From: Micropterus salmoides
Taxonomy: Eukaryota > Chordata > Actinopteri > Centrarchiformes > Centrarchidae
Direction of reading: 5' to 3'
Length of the DNA: 64,000 nucleotides
Assembly: GCF_014851395.1 (NCBI RefSeq)
Contig: NW_024040152.1
Coordinates: 15,340,308 to 15,404,307 of the forward strand
The notes beneath the pieces are model-generated. The model was not told the origin of the DNA. It saw only the letters and a program-made list of their open reading frames with translations, and made no database searches. Position 1 is the stretch's first letter, and every line of letters begins with the position of its first letter. Shown one piece after another: positions 12,321-23,900 of this stretch. Position numbers and translations under genes: made by a program.

Positions 12321-12832
12321 CAGTCCCTCCAGGATTTTGTGGGCTTTTTTGTGATTGTTGTGGCCTAAATTTCTCAATGCCTGAATTTGTAGCAGCTTTT
12401 CAAAAAAAATGAAAGTTGCAATGTGTTAGAGCATTTTTTCCAATTAAAAATTGTGGGAATAAGTGAAAATTGCAAAGGTAGCTATATAGATAATTATAGT
12501 TGAATCATTAAGCAGTCCCTCCCACCCTAACCCTAACCCTAACCGTGCGTAATTAAACAACAAACTTTTGCTTTTGTAAAGAAGATCTGGATACTGTTTT
12601 TCACAGTCCTTTGCTGTTATTTTTGTCGGCAAATGTGAGACTTGGTATCACACATGTCTGCTGCATCTTGTAAACAATGAAGAGAGTTTGCTGACGTATG
12701 TCAACGTTTTGCGATGATAGTTCAAATTTGCAGAAAAGTTGTGGTGATTGGTCAAAATTACAAGTTGCACTGCATTTGTTGAGTTTGTGTTAATAGTTGC
12801 AATCGCAACATCGTGAAATCCTGGAGTGACTG
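12321..12832. mobile_element. Non-autonomous hAT-like element with a second internal end
   Basis: The left end CAGTCCCTCCAGGATTT and right end AAATCCTGGAGTGACTG are inverted repeats beginning CAG/CTG, as in hAT elements. The flanks are acaataaa (left) and aataaaca (right), so the 8-bp duplication is ambiguous. An internal CAGTCCCTCC occurs at 12513, next to a telomere-like run. Confidence 0.65.
12524..12543. repeat. Short telomere-like (CCCTAA)n run
   Basis: Three CCCTAA units lie inside the hAT-like element. It is too short to call a telomeric relic. Confidence 0.6.
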
Positions 12833-12899
12833 AATAAACACAATTAAAACAGACAACAAAAGAAACCATTTAACTACATAGCCTACTTATGGTAGAAGC

Positions 12900-14150
12900 A
12901 CAAAAAGGGAAAGAAGGCTTATTAATACCAGGTCCCGTTGATCAGATGTTATTATCTAGATAATGTATCCAGATATAGATCTCATGTTAGTACCAGATGT
13001 AAATGGGGCCTCTGTGGCATGTCTTTCGCCACTTCTGTCCCCTCATTTCCTGTCATCTGTCAAATTTCTAATTAAGGTGTGAAAATGCAAAAAATACTTC
13101 ATAAAAGAACAAAACAGTGTGTCTGTAACAAGTTTCACCTCTGACTTTGATCTTTTAAAGAAGGCACAGGATAAATATTTGACTACAGTAAACATCTTTT
13201 TCTGCTATTAATCAATCAAGAAAACAATCTTTTGATCAACTCCATAATTTGCATCAGACATCCGAGAGCTCTGCCATTCTGCACCATGGTTACCATTAAC
13301 CCAGTTCCCAGCCACAGTTAAATATTCAATCAAAGAAATCAAGGACTAGATGCTGCTGAATACACCTCTAAGTCGCCACTAATAATCCTTTAAACTGTAG
13401 TGATGCATGTGCTGTCAGATCTCTGTGTGCGTTGACTCCAGGGAGAATCAAGACAGAGACAAGCAAAGCACACCTCAGCTCTCTGAAGTGGCTTCCCTTC
13501 TCTAAACACTGATCTGATAAGATAGGAGCAAACCCCACCAGGAATTTGTTTTCCCCTGCTCTTTCACTGCAGAGTGGATGATATAGTGAAGGCATGTGGC
13601 GAGGGGACCCTCTTTGGCCCCGTCTCAACCCACTCTAAGAAAAGCAAGTGAATTCCACCAGAGAGGAAGAATCCAGGGCCATTGGTTTTGGCCCCGTCAG
13701 ACTGACCCGGAGAAGCCAAACATCTGCTTCTCTTATTTGATGGGGAGACAACAATATGTGCTTGGCAGTTGCCGTCCACTTTCACCCACACAAAATGAGT
13801 GTGGTCCCGTGACTCAAGGACAGACACAGGCAAGAAATTATTATGACTGCTTCGATCCCACCACTCATTGACTAAACACGGATTCAATTAAACCTGAAGC
13901 TGAAGGTCATGAAGCAATACAATGTAAGCAAGTCTGGCGCTGTGCTTAATGGAAGTTCTCGTGGCTCTGGTAATATTTAATCCAAAGGCTGACTACCCCT
14001 GTGTGTCAGCCATTCATGTACCCTGAGTGCTGTCATAACCTGAGTGTTGGGAATGAGGTAAAGGAGGAATGTGCCGGATATAGAAAGATGATAGAGAGTG
14101 TTGAAAACAGAGTTGGCAGCAGAGGAGATAAAGATCAGAGAGAGGGAGGG
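12900..14150. other. Gene-free interval
   Basis: No supported exon or recognised repeat was found. A homopolymer G run (14157-14169) marks the start of the purine-rich zone that leads into the pitpnc1 promoter. Confidence 0.45.
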
Positions 14151-14199
14151 AAAAGAGGGGGGGGGGGGGCACAGGTGAGGAGATAGCAAAGTACAGTAG

Positions 14200-14871
14200 G
14201 CGGGGAGTGGATACTATAGGAGGGAGAGATGGAGGGAGGGAGAGAAAAAAGGCGATAAGGAGGGATCAGGCGAAGGAATTTGTGAGGAACTGAAAGCAGC
14301 TGAGAGCAGTTGCGGGGAAAGGGAGGAGCGCCGAGCAGACAGCAGGGTTACACATGAGAGGTCCGCGGAGGAATTAAACAAAGAGAGAACACAGAGAGGC
14401 AGAGAAAGAAAGTAACAGGTAGAGTTAGTTAGGTTTCAATCTTACCTCATAACTAATTATTACTTTTTCCACGGTGGTGAAAGAAAGCAAACAGAAACTA
14501 AGTGAGAAAACAAGCAAACAGAAAGTGCAGCTCAAGGCAGGAGAGGAAAAAGCAGAAGTAGCAAGAAAAGGAGGGAGAGACAGCAGTTAAAAAGTCAGGT
14601 CCAGGAAATTAATAGAGGAAGAGAAACATAAAGTGAGTGAGGAGGAAAGTAAGAAAACAGCAGATACTCATTGACAGACAGGACTGGACTTAACTCCATG
14701 GATTCCTGACGTCAGCAAAACAAAGGAAGAAGAGCGTCAGAAAAGAGGTCACTGCGGTCCAGCAGCAGTGCAGCTTGCCTGCGCCTGTGTACTATGCAAC
14801 CGAGACAGCCGAGGTAGACAGACTCAAGCACAGACACATCTCACAAAGACTGCCCTCTCTGTAACAACACC
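14200..14871 (+). promoter_or_regulatory. pitpnc1: Putative promoter and 5' UTR of pitpnc1
   Basis: About 670 bp of purine-rich, repeat-poor sequence precedes the start codon. It contains a CRE octamer at 14707-14714 and no clear TATA box. The transcription start cannot be placed from sequence alone, and an upstream non-coding exon is possible. Confidence 0.4.
14707..14714 (+). promoter_or_regulatory. Perfect CRE palindrome upstream of the pitpnc1 start
   Basis: TGACGTCA lies 158 bp before the ATG. This is the full CREB/ATF binding octamer. A match this close to a start codon is suggestive but not proof of use. Confidence 0.45.
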
Positions 14872-14919
14872 ATGTTGATGAAAGAGTACCGCATATGTAT
14901 GCCACTTACTGTGGATGAG
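14872..14919 (+). CDS. pitpnc1: pitpnc1 coding exon 1
   Basis: This exon encodes residues 1-16 and ends in phase 0 at the donor gtaagt (14920-14925). The context aacaccATG is a good vertebrate initiation context. Intron 1 is about 3.6 kb. Confidence 0.9.
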
Positions 14920-17900
14920 GTAAGTGTGTTTGTCTTTCCCACGCTCACACACACGTGCACAACTTTACATTGAAGGACAAAAGAGAGGGTTTTATTTCAA
15001 AGTGTTGTTTCAACTTGTAATCTTGAAAGTGTTAATGTGCTGATAAGAAAAGTGCCAACAGAGCACACAGACCTCCTGCGGCTTCTCTGTGGGAGCTCTG
15101 GCACGTTGGGTAGCGAGGTATGTTCAGCACAGACGTGCTCGGCCAATCTGACAGAGCAAATACACAACACCTGGCCAGCAGCGTTGTCGCACTGCTGTTG
15201 TGTCTAAATTATCTACCCATCTGTCTGCTCCTCTGATTCCCTTGCTTGCTTTAGCACACCTAGCACCGCTCAAAACTAGTTAGACTGGTTGCCGCTCTGC
15301 AAGACCTAAACTCAAACAAAGGCGCTAGGCCTGCAGGTTTAAAAGCAAAGGATATCCTGCTAAAGAGAAAGAGTCAAAGTGCCCTTTGCACATAGGAGAA
15401 GTTTGCCTTCAGGGTTTTCTGGCAGAAAGGCTTTGATTTGGTGTCTAAACCTAACCAAGTACGAAGGCTTTCTGCCAGAAAGCCCTTAGGGCAAACTTCT
15501 CACATGTGCATGCCCTTCAAAAGAAATGCCCTCATCAATTCCTATACCATCCCCTCCCTTCAATTCTACCTGTTACCACAGCAATGACAGTGATAAATAG
15601 AAGTCCAAAATAGGATTTACAGTATCACTATAGGGCACACAGAAGCTTGAGCTTGCAGCAAATCCTCTTTTGCCTGAATGTAATGTAAGTTTAAGTGCAG
15701 CTTATTTCAAGCAGTATCAAATCATGACAGTTACCTCAGTCCAAGCCATTTAAATCGTCCTAACCCTTGCTTCATTTTTTAAATGTTGATTCTCAGGTGT
15801 GAAATATTAAGTAGTATTTTGTAACACAATACAGCTTGGCTGTGTTAAGGAATGTTCAATATTGTAAACTGCTGTGGAAAAAGCTGACAAGTGGCGGCTG
15901 TAGTTCAGGTGGTAGACTGGGTTAGGAGCGTTGGTGGTTCAATCTCCAGCTCCTCATATGCACATGCTAAGTGTTTCCTTGTGCAAGACACCAAACCCCA
16001 GATTTCTCACTGTGTGTGTGTGTACAGTACAGTAAGGACAAAAAGTAACTTGTAAAAGTAAAATGTGTACACACAACTTGGAAGTTTTCATGTTTTATTG
16101 CTTTATGATAATAATTCAAAGGGGTTTTAATGTGGCTTTTGTTGACACTGGTCAAAAGAAAAGACCCTGAAAAGAGATCACTAGGAAGTATTCTAAATTA
16201 CAAAATACATGTTTGCACAAGTCTTCACCCCCTTTAACAGGACACACCTTTATTATCTCTGGTGCATCAAGTTAAATGGAAATCATCTGATCTGTGTGTA
16301 GTCAAGAGGTTTCAGTTGATTGTTGTATAAATACACGTGTATCTGGACGTCAGTGTTGCGGGAAAACCTGCACCATAAAGATCAAAAAACACAAGTCAGG
16401 GAACAGATACAAGGAAACTTCCAAGTCACTGAACAACATAGAGTTCAGATAAATCACTCATTACGAAATGGAAACACTATGGCACAGCTTTAAATCTGCT
16501 TAGACCAGACCCTCCTTTAAATCTGTCTCTGTTGAAAAGACCATAAAATGTAAAAACCTCTGAGGTGGGTGAAAACTTTTTATAGGCACTGCACATCACC
16601 ACTATAAAGGGAATTAGACAGAAATGCTAGATTCTTGATGATTATTGTGTAGGGATGAGGGTAAATGTTGTGCTTCGGGTCTGAGTACACAATCAATTAC
16701 AAATATTTAGATAAGGTATAGTATGGTAAGGTACCATGTGTTTTGCTAAAATTCATTTTCATTGCATTGTCAGTGGACAGATCCAGGGTTACATAACAAA
16801 TTCAAGCATTTGCTTTTAGCATGTTATCACTGGTTTAAAAAAGTTGCTTTGAGCTGTAGTTCTTTTTAATTATAACATTTTTAGTAGCGTCACACTGACT
16901 TTATAGATCTTCACCCCACAATGATGAGCTATATTTACACTTCTTTGCAATTGATGACAATCTCACTACTTGTAAACCTTTCCTTGTTTTCTTTTTAAAG
17001 ACAGAAAGAGAAAAATACATGGCAAAAACTGTCAATGCATTAGTTTCTCAACACATCATTAAACGTCCTGCTAAGATTTGTTTTGTAGAAGGTGAAAAAG
17101 ATTTGCAACCTGTGTGTGGGAGGAGCTCATTGCACTGTAGTCTGTTAAGCACCCATCACTTTGATTAATTAAGTCCCATGAATACCCAATAAGTAAATAT
17201 TGAATGTTGACATTCCACAGTAATTGGAACAAGAAGGAGGAGTGTCACATTGATGACAACAGAGTACATTGAAGGATGGCAAACTGATATCTGCCCTCCT
17301 CTTTCTCTTTTCCTCCCCACCTTTCTGTGTTTGTACTTTTAATTAAAATAATGCTTTAGCTGCCACCAATATAGGTCAACAAAATGAATTACATTGCAGG
17401 GGCCACAGCAGAACAGTTTAGTTGTTTACGGTGTATGTTTTTGTAAATAAAGTTCACCAAATGATTTGCACTTAAAGCAAATAAAATACTGAACATAGAA
17501 ATAATGTTAAGCAGGAACAAACCTAGAATGATATCATCATCAGTGCAAAAAAATGAAGTATTGTTGTGTAAAGCATCTGACTTGTGAATTGTTCAAAAGA
17601 AAACACTGACTCTTTCAGGCTGAGCTCATTGAGGAGGCCGCTCCAGATGCCCAAAGGCCTCGTCCTCTTTAGAATATACTCCCGCCTCATCAGCACTGAG
17701 CACAAGCTAGGGCTGCAGCAGAGAACAAAGCAACCCCCCCTTAATTTAGACACCATGTATACACCCTCACTAGCCAAATTACATTTTGATGTCTGATATG
17801 GTCACTTGAGGAAAATCTTTATACACAGCAAGTGACTTTAAAAAAGAGTAAATACAAAGCTTGCGCCTAAGCAGCACTGAGTAAGTGCCCGTCGAGGCAA

Positions 17901-20900
17901 AATCGGACTCAACAACAATGGCTGAACCTGCTGCCAGGAGATTTTTCTGTCTTCACTTTCACCAGCTACTTTCTCTTAGTGGCTGATGATTATAATTTTC
18001 TCAGAGGAGTGTTTATTGATTATACTTGACTGGATCTTTGGTTACTGAAGTCATCAAAAGTCCTTATTAATTTGTGGCCACTAATGTCAGAAATGTTGTC
18101 GATATGTTTCAATTTAATTTAAACCCCCTCTTAAAATGTCAAGTCAAGTCATTTTTATTTACATAGCCCAAAATTACAAATTTACGTCAAAAGGATTTGC
18201 ATATATCATGCTCTATCCTAAAACCATTTGTTCGGATTAGGAAAAACTCCCAAAACAATTTTAACAGGAGGAAAGGAAGGAAAAATTTGAGTTCTTTCAA
18301 AAGTTAAATATTATTGTTTTAAGATATCAGATATAAACCTACCTGCCCAGCTTGAATCTCTCTTGATGCGTGACCAACCAACATTTTGTGAATGAAACTA
18401 ACATCACACTCATAATGTATCACTTTGATGGTATCTTGAGGATTAGGAATAAGATTGTGCTTTGTGCTTCACATATTCTCACAATAGTTTGTATTCGCTT
18501 TTCTCTCTTTTTCTTCACCCCTCCTCACGCCACAAACCTCATGCTAAACCTCTCCTCGGGCTCCAGTACAGGATTGGGCAGCTTTACATGATCAGTAAGC
18601 ACAGCTGTGAGCAGAGTGGTGGGGGAGAAGGGGTGGAGGTGGTGAGGAACGAGTCAGATACTCACCCCCAGCACGGCCTGGGACAGCTGACCGAGAAGCG
18701 AATCCACCTCAGCAGGTAGAGTGCAACTTGCTGTGTTAATGATGTACTAATATTTATCATTCTGGCTATTTGCAGCTTGAACCTTATCCTCGTTGTCGGC
18801 TCTGCCATTGTGATTGACACTGATTGTGTTTGATCTTTGATCTCTTACTTTACTGTAAAGCTTTATGTGCTGTAGATCCAAGGTGTCACTAATGATAACC
18901 CCCATACTGCCGTGTAACCAGCATACCTACATCCAAAGTCCAAGTACCCACTGCCTGAAACATATTGAGTCCTGTAGTGTGGGGTTACAGTGGTAATGTT
19001 ATTGTACCAGCTCATCATCAGACTTCCAGCTTTGAAAAACACGTCCACATCATCCCCATGACTGCAATTACAGGATATGTGGGAATTTTGTAGGCTTTGA
19101 TATTTCACTTGTAGTGATGAAAATATATCTCTGTCACACAATAGCTAACAACATGTGCTCACTATAAATCTGAGATATTATGTGTTTACATTCAAATGAT
19201 GGTGACAATTAACTTTAACATCCTTTAAGCATTTATAAACAGTATATAAACAATATATTGTTGTTTTATAATACTATATTGTAGGTGTTAAAGGAGACCT
19301 ATCATACTGCTTTTCCAGTCCTATATTGTAGTTCTGTGTCTCCTGTAGGGAAGCTTTGCATGATTCAAAGTTCATAAAAAATATTTTCTGTCTTATACCG
19401 ATTCTTCATGTAGGCATTAATTTCAGCCTCTCTCTGAAACAAGCTGTAGATGCGCCTGTCTCTTTAAGGCCCACCCTCTCAAAGCCCCATCCTCTGTCTT
19501 CTGATTGGCCAAGACCTGAAGCACCAGGACAGACAGACTGACTGTTGCTGTACCATTGCTGTGGGAGCAAATGTGGCTCCGTCTGGCTCCGTATGTCGTA
19601 GAAAGGAGCCGTTGGTAGAAAAAGATGTTCAAAACAGAGCCTTCAGAACAGGAGGGAATTTGAGGTTTTGGCTCACAGGGATTTCTTTTAAATACTTTTA
19701 CCTCATTATTTGAAGCTTTGGCCATGTTTAACATGAACATAACATTATAGATAAGTCACAAAACATGGAAAAGCATAATGGGTCTCCTTTAAGGCTCTTT
19801 CAGATAGGAAGCGCTGCACTTGCCGCTGGGTTCAGCTCGTTGGTCGACGCAGCAACTATAGCAGCGAATAATCTAGTTAGTTAGTCCTTCAACCCTAGAT
19901 ATAGTCCAGCATATAACCCTCCATAAAGCAGTAAATTGTTGGTGGATTTACCAACAGGCTAGCTATTTCCCTGTTTCCAGTCTTTATACCAAGCTAAGTT
20001 AAGCAACTGGCTAATGTTAACCTACAGACATGAGAGTGTTGATCTTCTCATCCAACTCTCCAATAAGCATATTTCCCAAAATGTGAAACTAATGCTTTAA
20101 TGTATTTTTGACTCATTTTATAGTTTATTAACCAGATGTTTATAATAATTATATTAATTGACTAATTATTTATTTATTCATGAATAAAAATACTCTCCAT
20201 GACATCTAACAAAACTCTATACGCTTGTATGCTCATGACGGCAAAGAGCTGTAGCAAAAAAGTCTGCAAGAAATCTAGTAAGGGGACCTTGAGTTAAGAA
20301 TTACATTGTTGAACTAGTGTTTCCAGAGTTCAACTGTTTTAAAACTGCCTGTGTAAATACATCAATAAACACTTACAAATTTTCCTATATTTATTATATA
20401 TATTACAACTATACTGTAGTGTTTACAAACTATTTATTATTTATAGTTTAAATATATACTGCTTATAAACCCTAAATAGTGGGTGTTAAAATAAAGTGCT
20501 ACCCAAATCATTTTTTAATTTGTTTCAATCTGAAGCAAAAGGATTATGTTTCTCCAATATGATTTAAAGAGCAGAAGATGTACAGGCAAGGAAGTGTGTA
20601 AGAAATGTTGATGGAAATGTTGTGACATTTGTTGATCTACAGGAATTTGAAGCTTTGAAGCTGTACATGATTGCAATGTCACTGTTATTGTGCTAAAAAA
20701 AAGAAAAAAGATGTGTTTATCCGCTTTGTGCTCGGGGTGACCATAAACACCATAGTCCATAAATCAGTGAATTGTGATTATGCTGAAAGCCCAGTCAGAA
20801 AAACAACCTAAATTCATTTCCTAACCCTGAGCTAACCTCACTCATTACCCTAATGTAACCTCAACTCTTATTCTAATCATCACCATAAACCCAAGGCCTA

Positions 20901-23900
20901 ATCCTAAAATAAACTCTTAAAGAAGTGAAGAAATGTTCTCACTGTGGAGGATTTTCCTAATCTTTCTGTGCTCATGGGACATTTGGTCCTCATTAGTAAA
21001 GATATGCTGGGAAACACACATACCACACTACAGTGAATGCAAAATGCATTCTACCTCAATCATGTTCTGACATGTGACCTAGAAGCTACAGTAACAATTC
21101 ATCACCACAGGTGTAATTGGGAATGAGTCATACAAATGAACGCTGTGGTGAGGGTCGCCTACAGGTAATCTGGCTATAAATGGCACAAAAACCACTTGGG
21201 ATCTCACTGTCTCCCTCTATAATCTCTCGCTCTCCTACTCTTCCACTTTCTGACTGGGATTCTTCTTTCTTCCTGTTTGACTTTTCAGCAAACTGCCATC
21301 CTGGGTGAAAGCATTTGTCCCACGAATCTTCTACGTGACAGAAAAGGCCTGGAACTTCTACCCATACACCATCACAGGTGTGTGTGTTTGCGTTTGAGTG
21401 CCTTCTGTTTGTGTTTAACATCAGGTTACGTTCACCTCAATGCATTATAGAAAACTTATTTACTTTTACCAGCTGGTTTTCCAAGTGCCATCAAATATTT
21501 AACACCATGTTTGCATGTATTCCCCAGTGGCATCATGTGTGTGTGTGTGTGTGTGAGAGCAATTGCATGCTCAAGCATTTATGAGTAACTAATGCTGTTT
21601 CTCCCTATCCATATCGAATGTCCCTGGTGTTGCAGAATACTCAGTAAGTATTCTCACACATCATTTACTGTACATGAATGCAACAGAGCTCATCTCTTTC
21701 CAGTATCAGTGAATCCAATCTGTGGCTTGCTCTCACTCTCTCTATCTCTGCCCTTTTCTCCATTTTTACCTATTGTCACCCCGTAGGTGTCATTCCTCCC
21801 CAAGTTCAGCATCCGTATTGAGACGAGATTCGAGAACAACAACGGTGATAACGACAACGTGAGTATGATGGAGAGGGAGCGAGAGGTGAGAATGATGAGT
21901 GATTAAGGAAGAGGGGGAGGAGAAAGACAAGGGGAAGAAGAGAACTTGCAATTTTTTGCAAGCAAATTGCAAGCACAAAATGCAGTATTGGCAGATCTAT
22001 TAACCAGGCATGCAGCGGCAATGAGCGCGGCTGCTGTGCTGCATTTTGTCTAAGGCAAACATGCATAAGTTCTCAAACGTTTATACAAAATACCCACATT
22101 TGTTCACTACAAATGTCACCTATTCAATCCTCTACAAGAAAATCACAGACCTTGTGAGTTTGTCAAATACATTGTGTTCCGTTGTTACAACCTACCCCGG
22201 TAGTGGGTCTAACTAAAAAGAGGTGTGTGTCTGTGTGTGTCAATGTGTGTATATTCTTAATCAGAGTCAGTGCCAATACACAGGCCAACATGTGAACAAC
22301 ATGTGAATGGGAAGTACTGGTCACAGTGCTTACAAATGAATTCTGGTAACCCTGGAGTGCAGGCTTGGTGGGCCCAGAGACTACAAAGGGCACTCTACAC
22401 TAAAATACACTAAAATATTAAATTAGAAAGTCCCTAGTTGTATGTATAAAAAGTGTTACAACCCACCACACCCCTGTCAGCCATTGTTTAGCTCGCTGCA
22501 TTAGCATAGCGGTTTGAAATAAGAAAGGGGAAAATGCATCACATGTTGCCTAAGAAACTACAATTCAATCTAACATAAGTCAAACAATTCTATCTGCAAT
22601 AGTATAGACACTAAACAAAATATAGTCTTGGTCAAAAAATGTTCTTTCTGACCTCAAAATCTGTTTTTTCTCTATATATTCTGAATGTACCTGTTTACAG
22701 CCCTGACAACCACCATACCTTATGGGGGAGGAAGTAGGTAAATACTGAAATGATCACACAACTCCTATCTTATCTCTAATTGGTGGAATTGGCGTTGTTA
22801 CAACTCCCGGTCTCCCCTACTACATTTTAGAAGGACATACTATATTTTTTATCCCACAACATTTATGTATTTGAAAGCTGTTTTTGCGAGTTATTTTATA
22901 AATTAGTTTTTACATACAAAACATATGAAGAGCTTATAAAATATGATGCTTTTTTATATATTAAACTACTATCTGTAAATACATCTGAAACAGTTTGTCT
23001 ATTAGAAATAAATTGGCAGCTATTTTGAAAGTCCTTTTCTTTGGACATTTCATTGTTCCCGCTTCTCAAATGAGAGGATTTGCTTGAATTAATTCGATTT
23101 TTTTTTTTTTCAGTTTGTTTTGTCAAATTACCGGTTAGACAAAAGAAGCAATGCGCTGTTACATTTCACAGTTTTTACAGTTTTACAAATTGACTCAAGT
23201 ATTTATATTTTTTATGTTTTAACCACATTTCCTGGTTTTACTTACATAATTTATTTTACTCTTATATTTTCAATGCAATACTTTTACTTGTAATAGAGTA
23301 TTTTGTATGGTGTGGTATTTGTACTTTCACATAAGTAATGTATTTGAATACTAGCTCTACTACTCTCGAGGCTCTCTATGTCTCTGCATGAGTATCTACA
23401 ACACACAAAACAGAGAGACGTTGATGAAGAAACTGTCATAGCATCATGCCCTGAGCACATTGTGCAGGCACATTGGGGCGGCTGTGGCTCAGGAGGTAGA
23501 GCGGGTTAATCGGAAGGTCGGCGGTTCCCTGGCTCCCCCTGGTTGCGTGTCGAAGTGTCCTTGGGCAAGATACTGAACCCCGATTTGCTCCTGGCGGCTG
23601 TTCCGCCAGTGTATGAATGAGTGTGAATGCTAGTTTCCGTTTGAGCACTTAGGCTTTGAAGGTGAATGCAGATGTAGAGTAAAAGCGCTTTGAGTGGTCG
23701 AAAAGACTAGAAAGGCGCTATACAAGTATGGAGCATTTACATTGTAAAAAGCAACACAATACATCCACTTAATGCAACACATTCCTTAAGAAGGAATAAG
23801 ATCTTGATTATAAACCGACGACCAACAACATCACCACAGAAGTGTAGCAGGTTTTTCTTATTTGTTTATTTTCATCTGTGAAATGAACAACGTCAGTGGG

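Noticed and set aside
12524..12543. Interstitial telomere or fusion point
   Set aside because: Only three units, inside a transposon-like element.
23475..23560. Possible tRNA gene
   Set aside because: Only a tRNA-like A-box head is present, the B box is interrupted, and no cloverleaf can be drawn; it is a SINE-like repeat.
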